From the NCBI GenBank assembly GCA_905182645.1, contig CAJJCJ010000002.1, positions 124,001 to 188,000 on the forward strand: a stretch of DNA of 64,000 nucleotides, in the 5' to 3' direction. The stretch's first letter is position 1; the number at the start of each line of letters is the position of its first letter. The notes below the pieces were generated by a model that did not search any database, was not told the DNA's origin, and saw nothing but the letters and a program-made list of their open reading frames with translations. Origin of the DNA: an uncultured Sulfitobacter sp. (lineage in GTDB: Bacteria; Pseudomonadota; Alphaproteobacteria; Rhodobacterales; Rhodobacteraceae). A program made the position numbers and the translations under genes. Shown piece after piece: positions 27,840 to 38,369 of this stretch.

Positions 27840-27912
27840 ATTTGCGGCCTGATTAATAACTGTTTGTCTAAAATATAAACCACCAATGGTGGCAATAATA
27901 CGATATTGCCAA

Positions 27913-27940
27913 GAAAAAAGGCCCCGCACTGCGGAGCCTT
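27913..27940 (-). terminator. Rho-independent terminator of the atp operon
   Basis: On the minus strand AAGGCTCCGC, three-base loop, GCGGGGCCTT, then a run of six T. The stem is 10 bp with one mismatch. It starts 25 bp after the atpC stop and isolates the lectin gene from the operon. Confidence 0.85.
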
Positions 27941-27964
27941 ATATCACATTTACGATACGAAGTC

Positions 27965-28387
27965 TTAGTTTGACGTCAAACCGATATGACCACCCATGGC
28001 GACCATGTCGGAAATCAACTTGGCTGCGTCATCTACGGGGCCAGGTTCGTTTTTGAACACTTCTTCGGCAGACTTCATCGCGGCCTTTGCATCAGCTATC
28101 ATTGCATTAAAAACCTCTTGGGTCATCTCACCGCGGGGCAGCGCTTGTTCAGCAAGAACAGACACACCCTTTGCTGTGATTTCCGCAAAGCCACCGGACA
28201 CGACATATTCATCGGTCCCACCACTGTGCACCACCCGCAGAACACCGGGGCGCAATGTGGTAATGGTAGGCGCGTGGCCTTCCATTGCCGTCATGTCGCC
28301 GTCAGCACCTGGAATTTGCACTTCGCTTGCCTCTACAGACGCCAAAAGGCGTTCAGGAGAGACTAGATCGAATTGTACGTTTGCCAT
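27965..28387 (-). CDS. atpC: ATP synthase F1 subunit epsilon
   Basis: 140 residues. The beta-sandwich part carries [20 protein letters not shown] (about 4-23) and [20 protein letters not shown] (about 30-49), both typical. The C-terminal helices (about 90-135) can inhibit rotation. It joins gamma to the proton-driven ring. GGAGG stands six bases before the ATG. It is the last gene of atpHAGDC; the F0 genes are not in this window, as usual in alphaproteobacteria. Confidence 0.95.
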   Translation of the reverse strand: MANVQFDLVSPERLLASVEASEVQIPGADGDMTAMEGHAPTITTLRPGVLRVVHSGGTDEYVVSGGFAEITAKGVSVLAEQALPRGEMTQEVFNAMIADAKAAMKSAEEVFKNEPGPVDDAAKLISDMVAMGGHIGLTSN

Positions 28388-28398
28388 AGATGGCCTCC

Positions 28399-30715
<2,317 letters not shown>

Positions 30716-30745
30716 AGCTAAGTCTCCTTATCTTCAGCGAAGGGT

Positions 30746-32281
30746 TCAGGCGAAATCTTTTGCGAACGCGTCAATAGCGGCCTTGATCTTGTCTTCTGCT
30801 TCACCTTTGATTTTTGGATCTTCTTTGGTGATCATGTCGAGCACGTCTTTTGCGTTGGTACGCAAGTGCTTGAGCAAACCAGCCTCGAAACGGGCAACGT
30901 CTTTGACGGCGACCTTATCCAAGTAACCCTTGGTGCCTGCATAGATGACGCAGACGATTTCAGCGTTGGACAATGGCGAATACTGCGGCTGTTTCATCAG
31001 TTCAGTCAAACGCGCACCACGGTTCAGCAACTGCTGCGTGGATGCATCAAGATCGGAGCCGAACTGCGCGAACGCAGCCATTTCACGATACTGAGCAAGC
31101 TCGAGCTTCACTGGACCAGCGACAGATTTCATCGAGTTTGTTTGCGCAGCAGAGCCAACACGCGAAACTGACAGACCAGTGTTCACAGCTGGACGGATAC
31201 CTTGGAAAAACAATTCAGTTTCCAAGAAGATTTGGCCATCAGTGATCGAAATCACGTTTGTTGGAATAAACGCAGAAACGTCGCCACCTTGTGTTTCAAT
31301 GATCGGCAGCGCCGTCAAAGAACCGGACCCGTTGTCTTCGTTCAGCTTAGCTGACCGCTCCAGAAGTCTCGAGTGAAGGTAGAAAACGTCACCAGGGTAA
31401 GCTTCACGTCCTGGTGGGCGACGCAAAAGCAAGGACATTTGACGATAGGACACAGCCTGCTTGGACAAGTCATCATAGATGATCAGCGCGTGGCGGCCAT
31501 TGTCGCGAAAGTGCTCTGCCATCGCAGTCGCAGCGTATGGTGCAAGGAACTGCATCGGTGCTGGATCGGACGCTGTAGCAGCCACAACAATTGAATATTC
31601 AATCGCGCCGGACTCTTCGAGCTTTTTCACCAACTGCGCAACGGTGGACCGCTTTTGGCCAATCGCAACATACACACAGTAAAGCTTTTCGCTTTCGTTT
31701 GTGGCTGCGTCATTGATTGATTTTTGGTTCAAGATCGTATCAAGTGCAATCGCTGTTTTACCAGTCTGACGGTCACCAATAATCAGCTCACGCTGGCCAC
31801 GGCCAATTGGGATCATCGCATCAACGGACTTCAGGCCAGTGGCCATTGGTTCGTGAACGGATTTACGTGGGATAATGCCCGGTGCCTTAGAGTCAGCAAC
31901 CAAACGCTTTTTCGCGTTGATTGGGCCCTTGCCGTCAATTGGGTTCCCCAACCCGTCAACAACACGGCCAAGCAATTCGTCGCCAGCTGGCACGTCAACG
32001 ATAGAGTTGGTACGTTTTACAACGTCACCTTCTTTAATATCGCGGTCGGAACCAAAGATAACAACGCCAACGTTGTCAGTTTCAAGGTTCAGGGCCATTC
32101 CGCGGATACCACCGGGGAATTCAACCATTTCACCGGCTTGGACATTGTCCAACCCGTAGACGCGCGCAATGCCGTCACCGACGGAAAGCACACGGCCGAC
32201 TTCGGCCACTTCGGCCTCTTGGCCAAAATTTTTGATCTGGTCCTTCAGGATCGCAGAGATTTCAGACGCTTGGATCGCCAT
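30746..32281 (-). CDS. atpA: ATP synthase F1 subunit alpha
   Basis: 511 residues. Non-catalytic nucleotide site: Walker [16 protein letters not shown] (about 170-184), then [20 protein letters not shown], and [20 protein letters not shown] (about 371-390) with the arginine that reaches into the catalytic site. It opens [20 protein letters not shown]. It follows atpH with a one-base gap and precedes atpG by 30 bp. Confidence 0.97.
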   Translation of the reverse strand: MAIQASEISAILKDQIKNFGQEAEVAEVGRVLSVGDGIARVYGLDNVQAGEMVEFPGGIRGMALNLETDNVGVVIFGSDRDIKEGDVVKRTNSIVDVPAGDELLGRVVDGLGNPIDGKGPINAKKRLVADSKAPGIIPRKSVHEPMATGLKSVDAMIPIGRGQRELIIGDRQTGKTAIALDTILNQKSINDAATNESEKLYCVYVAIGQKRSTVAQLVKKLEESGAIEYSIVVAATASDPAPMQFLAPYAATAMAEHFRDNGRHALIIYDDLSKQAVSYRQMSLLLRRPPGREAYPGDVFYLHSRLLERSAKLNEDNGSGSLTALPIIETQGGDVSAFIPTNVISITDGQIFLETELFFQGIRPAVNTGLSVSRVGSAAQTNSMKSVAGPVKLELAQYREMAAFAQFGSDLDASTQQLLNRGARLTELMKQPQYSPLSNAEIVCVIYAGTKGYLDKVAVKDVARFEAGLLKHLRTNAKDVLDMITKEDPKIKGEAEDKIKAAIDAFAKDFA

Positions 32282-32282
32282 A

Positions 32283-32843
32283 TTATCCGACCTCTTTCAT
32301 AGTGTTCTGGAGTGCGTTCAGCTTGGATTTGATCGACGTATCAATCATCTTCGAGCCAACTTTTACAATAAGACCGCCGATGAGGCTTTCATCAACGGTC
32401 GCTTTGATCTTCACATCGACGCCCATTTGCGCCGTGAGTGTCTTTGCCAACTTGTCAGACTGCGCCTTTGTCAGCGCCTTGGCAGATGTCACATCGGCGG
32501 TCACTTCGCCTTTGTGGTCTGCAATCTTGGCTCGTAGCGTCGCAACAAGCTGTGGCAGCACAAACAAACGACGCTTAGACGCCATCAGCGCCAATACGTT
32601 ACTTATTGTCTTTGACAGCTTCATTTTCGCGGCAACTGCAGCAATCGCAGTGGCTTGTTCGTCACGGCTATAAAGCGGTGATGAAAGCAATATGCGTAAC
32701 CCGTCGCTTTCGACCATAGCGGCGTCCAGCGCGTCTACGTCTTTTTCAAGACCCGCGATTGCCTTGCCGTCGCGGGCGAGGTCAAACACGGCTGTCGCGT
32801 AGCGCGCAGCGATGCCTGTGGAAATTCCTACTGTTTCGGACAC
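32283..32843 (-). CDS. atpH: ATP synthase F1 subunit delta
   Basis: 186 residues, the stator cap that joins F1 to the b subunits. Recognisable parts are [16 protein letters not shown] (about 7-22), the central SPLYSRDEQ and the C-terminal [20 protein letters not shown]. Two GTG codons compete; the one at 32843 (MSETVGIS) has GGAAGG six bases upstream and is preferred to that at 32849, which would abut the ribosome site. It is the first gene of the operon. Confidence 0.94.
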   Translation of the reverse strand: MSETVGISTGIAARYATAVFDLARDGKAIAGLEKDVDALDAAMVESDGLRILLSSPLYSRDEQATAIAAVAAKMKLSKTISNVLALMASKRRLFVLPQLVATLRAKIADHKGEVTADVTSAKALTKAQSDKLAKTLTAQMGVDVKIKATVDESLIGGLIVKVGSKMIDTSIKSKLNALQNTMKEVG

Positions 32844-33325
32844 GTCCACCCTTCCGATGTCTTTAGCCCAGTCCCAACCGCCGGACTATTCCGACGACAG
32901 GAGGGCTTGCGTACACACACCTACACAAACATGCGTAAGCGGCAAAATCAGCGTCGATGTAGCAGAGCAATTGGGCTGTCGCAACCGCCTTGCGACGTCA
33001 AATTGACGCCATTTGTCGCATCTCAAATCGAACCACCCTTTGGTACGACATTTTCCAAGCAACAAAGGTGTCGGTCCGTGATCACCAAAAATCCGGCATA
33101 ATACCTTCTGTTTGTTAGCGTTTACGCCAAACTAAGCAGAATTATTGCGCATGATATTTAACCCAAGGATATGTATTTCGGGCATACAGGCTTGAGCCTG
33201 ATAGCTTGAGATCTAATGTGCCCAAAATAGCGAGCAAAATGTTTAAACTAGCAAATTTGAAAACTGAACCCGTAACGGACGCTAATACCACCCGCCGATT
33301 CTGCAAAGATGTGGCGAAACTGCGC
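32844..33325. promoter_or_regulatory. 482 bp gap: atp operon promoter region
   Basis: This gap lies before atpH and after the methyltransferase stop, so it must hold the atp promoter on the minus strand. No gene is credible in it. A 13 bp palindrome, CGTCAA-A-TTGACG, lies at 32996-33008, about 155 bp before the atpH start. No clear -35/-10 pair could be fixed by eye. The right half is AT-richer and shows nothing I recognise. Confidence 0.45.
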
Positions 33326-34078
33326 TTAGGAATCGCGCGCGCCCTCTGGTGCAGCTGTGATACCCTCCAGGGCGCGGAACTTGCGTTTGACCACCTCTGT
33401 CAGGCCTGGTCGTTTTGGTGCCACCATTTGTTTGCTGACCTCGATCATCAGAACACCACCTGCGGCGACCACGGGCAGGTTATACCCGATCTTTTCGAGC
33501 AGCCCTGCCGTTTTGCGCCAAACCCGCTTGTGTGACGGTGGTTGGTACAATGTCGACAGGGTTCGTTCTGTAATAAAGTCATGCTTGCGCAGCTGTGCCT
33601 CTAACTGGCCCAGAGAATAGGGTCGCCCGAACCCAAATGGCGTTTTGTCAGACCGCGACCACATCCCTGCCCTATTGGGTACAACAAACACTGCCCGCCC
33701 ACCGGGTCCAAGCACCCGCCAGATTTCATCTAACAATGCGGTTGGGTTTTCACATGTTTCTAGGCCGTGCATCACCACCAGCTTGTCGACCTGACCGGTT
33801 TGGATCGGCCAAAACGTTTCTTCGGATAACACACTAATATTTGGCTGCCCCGCAGGCCACGGCATAACGCCCTGCGGCCCCGGCATCAGGCCGATCACGC
33901 GGCGCGCATGTGCCAGATATGGCCGCATCAATGGGACAGCAAAGCCGTAGCCCACAACGGTTTGTCCCTTGGCCTCCAGCCAGATTTGGGTCAGCTCATC
34001 ACGTATGACCTTTTGCGCCGCCCGCCCAAGGGCGCTACGGTAATAAAAATTGCGCAGATCAAGCACGTCCAGATGCAT
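33326..34078 (-). CDS. Class I SAM-dependent methyltransferase
   Basis: 250 residues. The SAM-binding first strand reads [17 protein letters not shown] (about 33-49), less glycine-rich than usual; the post-II strand is [20 protein letters not shown] (about 95-114), and [17 protein letters not shown] follows, as in UbiE/COQ5-like Methyltransf_11 proteins. The substrate is unknown. It is divergent from gloB with a 62 bp gap, an arrangement that in my recollection is common in Rhodobacterales. Confidence 0.88.
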   Translation of the reverse strand: MHLDVLDLRNFYYRSALGRAAQKVIRDELTQIWLEAKGQTVVGYGFAVPLMRPYLAHARRVIGLMPGPQGVMPWPAGQPNISVLSEETFWPIQTGQVDKLVVMHGLETCENPTALLDEIWRVLGPGGRAVFVVPNRAGMWSRSDKTPFGFGRPYSLGQLEAQLRKHDFITERTLSTLYQPPSHKRVWRKTAGLLEKIGYNLPVVAAGGVLMIEVSKQMVAPKRPGLTEVVKRKFRALEGITAAPEGARDS

Positions 34079-34140
34079 TGCAGTTGTCTCCTGTTTAGGC
34101 GAAGCTTAAAGTTATCTTAGCAAGACAGGACCGAATTGCC

Positions 34141-34908
34141 ATGACCCTTACGCTGACAACCGTTGCGTGCCTTGCAGACAACTATGCGTTCATCATCGGC
34201 AACTCTGCAACAAAAGAGGCCGCCGTCATCGATGCGCCAGAGTCAGCGCCAATCAATGCAGCAATTTTGGCGGGCGGCTGGCGGCTGACGACTGTTTTGC
34301 TGACCCACCACCACTGGGACCACATCGATGGGTTGGATGGGCTGGCCAACAGCGCTGACCTGCGCGTCATCGGGGCAGCTGCAGATGCCCATCGACTGCC
34401 CGCGCTAAATACCACCGTGGCCGAGGGCGACACCATACATGTTTGTGGTGAAGACGCGCAAATTTTGGATGTTTCAGGCCACACCGTTGGCCATATCGCA
34501 TTTCATTTTGCAAAAAGCGGTTTCGTATTCACAGCCGACAGCCTGATGGCGCTCGGCTGTGGCCGCCTTTTTGAGGGCACGCCAAAACAAATGTGGGGAA
34601 GCATGCAAAAACTGCGCGCATTGCCGCCTGAGACCATCATTTGTTCGGGCCATGAATATACCGCAACGAATGCTGCATTTGCGCTAACCCTTGAACCAGA
34701 CAACGCTGACCTTAGATCCCGTGTAGAAGCAATCAAAGCGGCACGGATCAATGGCGAGCCAACAGTCCCTTCGATACTTGCCCTTGAACAACAAACAAAC
34801 CCATTTCTGCGGGCTGACGTGCCTGCGTTAAAACATGCAATCGGAATGGACACTGCTGACAGTACGTCCGTTTTCACACAAATCCGCGCCCGCAAGGATC
34901 GATTTTAA
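34141..34908 (+). CDS. gloB: Hydroxyacylglutathione hydrolase (glyoxalase II)
   Basis: 255 residues, metallo-beta-lactamase fold. The metal motif is LLTHHHWDHIDGLDGLAN (about 53-70), THxHxDH type; further ligands are His in VSGHTVGHIAFHF (about 111-123), Asp in VFTADSLMALGCGRLFEG and His in CSGHEYTATNAAFAL. It hydrolyses S-lactoylglutathione to lactate and glutathione, finishing methylglyoxal detoxification. Length is normal. Confidence 0.95.
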   Translation: MTLTLTTVACLADNYAFIIGNSATKEAAVIDAPESAPINAAILAGGWRLTTVLLTHHHWDHIDGLDGLANSADLRVIGAAADAHRLPALNTTVAEGDTIHVCGEDAQILDVSGHTVGHIAFHFAKSGFVFTADSLMALGCGRLFEGTPKQMWGSMQKLRALPPETIICSGHEYTATNAAFALTLEPDNADLRSRVEAIKAARINGEPTVPSILALEQQTNPFLRADVPALKHAIGMDTADSTSVFTQIRARKDRF

Positions 34909-34991
34909 AGGTTTAGCGCCCGCCAAAAGCGCTATTTCAGGACCGATTACACGATTTTCCGAATTTTGTGATCAAAATTTACAAAAAAGTC

Positions 34992-35020
34992 CTTGAAGGT
35001 TGGACAATAAAACCAAACTT
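34992..35020 (+). promoter_or_regulatory. Possible heat-shock (RpoH) promoter of clpA
   Basis: CTTGAA at 34992-34997 with an A/T-rich element about 17 bases on matches the CTTGA -35 of alphaproteobacterial RpoH promoters but only poorly the -10. The 186 bp between gloB and clpA has no gene, and in particular no clpS. Confidence 0.25.
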
Positions 35021-35094
35021 TAAGGTTAACAGGCCACGGTTGGCTATGGGTGCGTCGCGCAACTGCCAACCCCGATCTATAGAGGAGCACAAAC

Positions 35095-37413
35095 GTGCCA
35101 TCTTTTTCGACATCACTCGAGCAATCTATTCACGGGGCCTTGGCCCTTGCAAACGCACGCAAGCACGAATTGGCCACGCTTGAACATCTTTTGCTATCGC
35201 TCGTCGACGAGCCAGAAGCAGCCCGTGTCATGCAGGCCTGTTCAGTCAATTTGGACAAGCTGCGCAAAGACCTTGAAGGGTTCATTGAAGACGAGCTGTC
35301 CACGCTGGTCACAGACGTCGAGGGGTCGGAAGCGGTGCCAACGGCCGCATTCCAGCGCGTGATCCAGCGTGCCGCAATCCATGTGCAGTCATCTGGCCGC
35401 ACTGAAGTGACTGGCGCGAATGTCTTGGTTGCGATCTTTGCAGAGCGTGAAAGCAACGCCGCCTATTTCCTGCAAAAACAAGATATGACCCGCTATGACG
35501 CGGTGAACTTCATTGCCCACGGGGTCGCAAAAGACCCGGCATTTGGCGAAAGCCGCCCTGTCACTGGATCACCAGATGACGACGACGAGTTCACGGATAC
35601 AGACGGTGACGTCAAAGAAAGCGCATTGGCAAAATACTGCGTCGATCTGAACGTCAAAGCCAAAGAAGGCGACGTTGATCCATTAATCGGCCGCGCCCAC
35701 GAGGTGGAACGCTGCATTCAGGTGCTGTGCCGTCGCCGTAAAAATAACCCGCTTTTGGTGGGGGACCCCGGAGTTGGTAAAACCGCCATTGCCGAAGGTC
35801 TTGCCTACAAAATCGTAAATGGTGACACGCCCGAAGTGCTGGCCAATACTACAATCTATAGCCTTGATATGGGGTCCCTGCTTGCGGGTACCCGCTATCG
35901 CGGCGATTTTGAAGAGCGCCTTAAGGCAGTGATGACCGAGATGGAAGACCACGAAGATGCCGTGCTGTTCATCGACGAAATTCACACCGTGATCGGTGCT
36001 GGCGCGACTTCCGGCGGGGCAATGGATGCGTCAAACTTGCTGAAACCTGCGTTACAAGGCGGAAAACTGCGCTGCATGGGGTCAACAACATACAAAGAAT
36101 TCCGTCAGCATTTTGAAAAGGACCGTGCCTTGGCGCGCCGTTTCCAGAAAATCGATGTCAACGAACCGTCTGTTGAAGATACAGTCAAAATTCTGCGTGG
36201 ATTGAAGCCCTATTTTGAAGAACACCACGGTATCAAATACACGGCCGATGCCATTCGCACGGCGGTAGAATTGTCCGCGCGCTATATCAACGACCGCAAA
36301 TTGCCCGATAAGGCGATTGATGTGATCGACGAAGCGGGCGCCGCACAGCATTTAGTCCCCGAATCCAAGCGTCGCAAAACGATTGGCGTCAAAGAAATTG
36401 AAGGCGTCGTCGCAAAAATCGCGCGTATCCCTGCGAAAAACGTCACAAAGGACGACGCAGAGGTGCTGAAAGACCTCGAAAAGTCGCTCAAGCGCGTTGT
36501 GTTTGGCCAAGATCCTGCCCTCGAGGCATTGGCATCGGCGATTAAACTGGCCCGCGCTGGCCTGCGTGAACCGGAAAAACCAATCGGTAACTACCTGTTT
36601 ACTGGCCCAACAGGTGTAGGTAAAACCGAAGTTGCCAAACAGTTGGCGGATACGCTCGGCGTGGAACTGCTGCGTTTTGACATGTCTGAATACATGGAAA
36701 AGCATGCTATTTCCCGCTTGATCGGCGCACCTCCCGGCTATGTTGGCTTTGACCAAGGGGGTATGCTGACCGACGGCGTCGATCAGAACCCGCATTGCGT
36801 GTTGTTGCTTGATGAAATGGAAAAGGCCCATCCCGACGTCTACAATATTTTGTTGCAGGTCATGGACCACGGTAAATTGACTGACCACAACGGTCGGACA
36901 ACCGATTTCCGTAATGTGATCTTGATCATGACGTCGAATGCTGGCGCTTCAGAAATGTCCAAGAACGCGCTTGGCTTTGGTCGCGATTCGCGTGAAGGCG
37001 AAGACACCGCTGCGATTGAACGGACGTTTACGCCGGAATTCCGCAACCGTCTGGATGCCGTCATCAGCTTTGGCGCGTTGCCAAAGCCTGTGATCATGCA
37101 GGTCGTTGAGAAATTCGTGCTCCAACTTGAAGCGCAATTGCTTGACCGCAACGTCCACATCGAACTCACGCCAAAGGCGGCAGAATGGCTCGGTGACAAG
37201 GGCTATGATGCTAAAATGGGTGCGCGTCCGCTGGGCCGTGTTATTCAAGAATATATCAAAAAACCGCTCGCGGAAGAGCTGTTATTTGGCGCGTTGGTCA
37301 AAGGCGGCCTTGTAAAGGTCGGTGTTAAAAATGGTGTGCTTGATATCAAGTATGAAGCCCCTGCACAGGCTCGCATTACTGGTGACAAACCGCCGCTTTT
37401 GACAGCAGAGTAA
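35095..37413 (+). CDS. clpA: ATP-dependent Clp protease ATP-binding subunit ClpA
   Basis: 772 residues, unfoldase partner of ClpP. N-domain about 1-140 (FSTSLEQSIHGALALANARK), first AAA+ ring with GDPGVGKTAIAEGLAYK (about 223-239), second with GPTGVGKTEVAKQLADTL (about 503-520). NALGFGRDSREG (about 622-633) lies where the ClpP-docking loop is found in ClpA. The GTG start follows AGAGGAG by eight bases. In many relatives clpS precedes clpA, but it is absent here. The stop overlaps the next gene by one base (TAATG). Confidence 0.97.
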   Translation: MPSFSTSLEQSIHGALALANARKHELATLEHLLLSLVDEPEAARVMQACSVNLDKLRKDLEGFIEDELSTLVTDVEGSEAVPTAAFQRVIQRAAIHVQSSGRTEVTGANVLVAIFAERESNAAYFLQKQDMTRYDAVNFIAHGVAKDPAFGESRPVTGSPDDDDEFTDTDGDVKESALAKYCVDLNVKAKEGDVDPLIGRAHEVERCIQVLCRRRKNNPLLVGDPGVGKTAIAEGLAYKIVNGDTPEVLANTTIYSLDMGSLLAGTRYRGDFEERLKAVMTEMEDHEDAVLFIDEIHTVIGAGATSGGAMDASNLLKPALQGGKLRCMGSTTYKEFRQHFEKDRALARRFQKIDVNEPSVEDTVKILRGLKPYFEEHHGIKYTADAIRTAVELSARYINDRKLPDKAIDVIDEAGAAQHLVPESKRRKTIGVKEIEGVVAKIARIPAKNVTKDDAEVLKDLEKSLKRVVFGQDPALEALASAIKLARAGLREPEKPIGNYLFTGPTGVGKTEVAKQLADTLGVELLRFDMSEYMEKHAISRLIGAPPGYVGFDQGGMLTDGVDQNPHCVLLLDEMEKAHPDVYNILLQVMDHGKLTDHNGRTTDFRNVILIMTSNAGASEMSKNALGFGRDSREGEDTAAIERTFTPEFRNRLDAVISFGALPKPVIMQVVEKFVLQLEAQLLDRNVHIELTPKAAEWLGDKGYDAKMGARPLGRVIQEYIKKPLAEELLFGALVKGGLVKVGVKNGVLDIKYEAPAQARITGDKPPLLTAE

Positions 37414-38369
37414 TGCGCGCAGCGCTTTTAATCATATCCCTCGCCGCAACACCTGCGGCGGGAGATATTTCTTTGGCGTTCCCGCTTGACTGCACGTTGG
37501 GCGAAACCTGTTATATTCAACAGTACATGGATCACGATCCGTCGTCAGGCGACTATGATTTCGCCTGCGGATCGCTGACCTATGATACGCAATCCGGAAC
37601 TGATTTTGCATTGCCATCCCTTGCAGACCAAGCTGCAGGCGTGAATGTTTTGGCCGCAGCCGAAGGAACAGTCGTCGGCGTATGCAATGACATGCTCGAT
37701 ATCATGCAAATCGGCTCCGATGCGCCAGACATAACCAACCGCGAATGTGGCAACAGCGTCGTTATCCGGCATGCAGAAGGCTACGAGACCCAGTATTGCC
37801 ACATGACAAAAGGATCGGTCGGCGTAAGTGCGGGCCAAGCTGTAGCCACAGGCACTGTTCTAGGCCGTATTGGCTTATCCGGCCAGACGCAGTTCCCGCA
37901 TCTTCATCTTAGTGTCCGCCTAAATGGCCAAGACATCGACCCGTTCAATTCGGACGGTGTGCAGACCTGTCCCGACCCAGCCCGCCCGACGCTTTGGAAC
38001 ACCGAGATCGCGACGCCCGCCGGTGGCATTTTGACCATCGGTATGTCTGATGGGGTCCCAAAGTTTGACGACATAAAAGCAGGTTCCGCGGATACAGGTG
38101 TGGCTGCTGACGGGCCAGCTATGGTCGGTTGGGGGTATCTATTTGGTGTACGCATTGGTGATACGGTCACCACACGCATTACCCGCCCAGACGGTACAGT
38201 TTTTGATAGGTCCGAGGCGCTGACGTGCACGCAAGCCAGCATTATGCGCGCTTTTGGCAAACGCACACCGCAAGGTGGATGGGCGCAAGGAACCTACCGA
38301 TTAGATGTCATTCACCAACGTGGTGACGCAATTCTAGATCACGCAATAGCCGCATACATGATCAATTAA
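37413..38369 (+). CDS. M23-type peptidase-fold protein, one zinc ligand missing
   Basis: 318 residues with a signal peptide (MRAALLIISLAATPAAG). The LytM-like core about 35-175 has TQSGTDFALPS, NSVVIRHAEGYETQYCHMTK and FPHLHLSVRLNG. The HxH pair and the Asp are present, but the His expected four residues before that Asp is Gln. So the domain may bind zinc poorly and act as a regulator, as EnvC and NlpD do, instead of an endopeptidase. Four or more Cys suggest disulfides in the periplasm. It is co-translated with clpA and converges with the OmpA-like gene (4 nt overlap). Confidence 0.83.
   Translation: MRAALLIISLAATPAAGDISLAFPLDCTLGETCYIQQYMDHDPSSGDYDFACGSLTYDTQSGTDFALPSLADQAAGVNVLAAAEGTVVGVCNDMLDIMQIGSDAPDITNRECGNSVVIRHAEGYETQYCHMTKGSVGVSAGQAVATGTVLGRIGLSGQTQFPHLHLSVRLNGQDIDPFNSDGVQTCPDPARPTLWNTEIATPAGGILTIGMSDGVPKFDDIKAGSADTGVAADGPAMVGWGYLFGVRIGDTVTTRITRPDGTVFDRSEALTCTQASIMRAFGKRTPQGGWAQGTYRLDVIHQRGDAILDHAIAAYMIN

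Noticed and set aside
33206..33535. A 109-codon plus-strand frame upstream of and into the methyltransferase gene
   Set aside because: Mostly antisense to the methyltransferase, without ribosome site or recognisable features.
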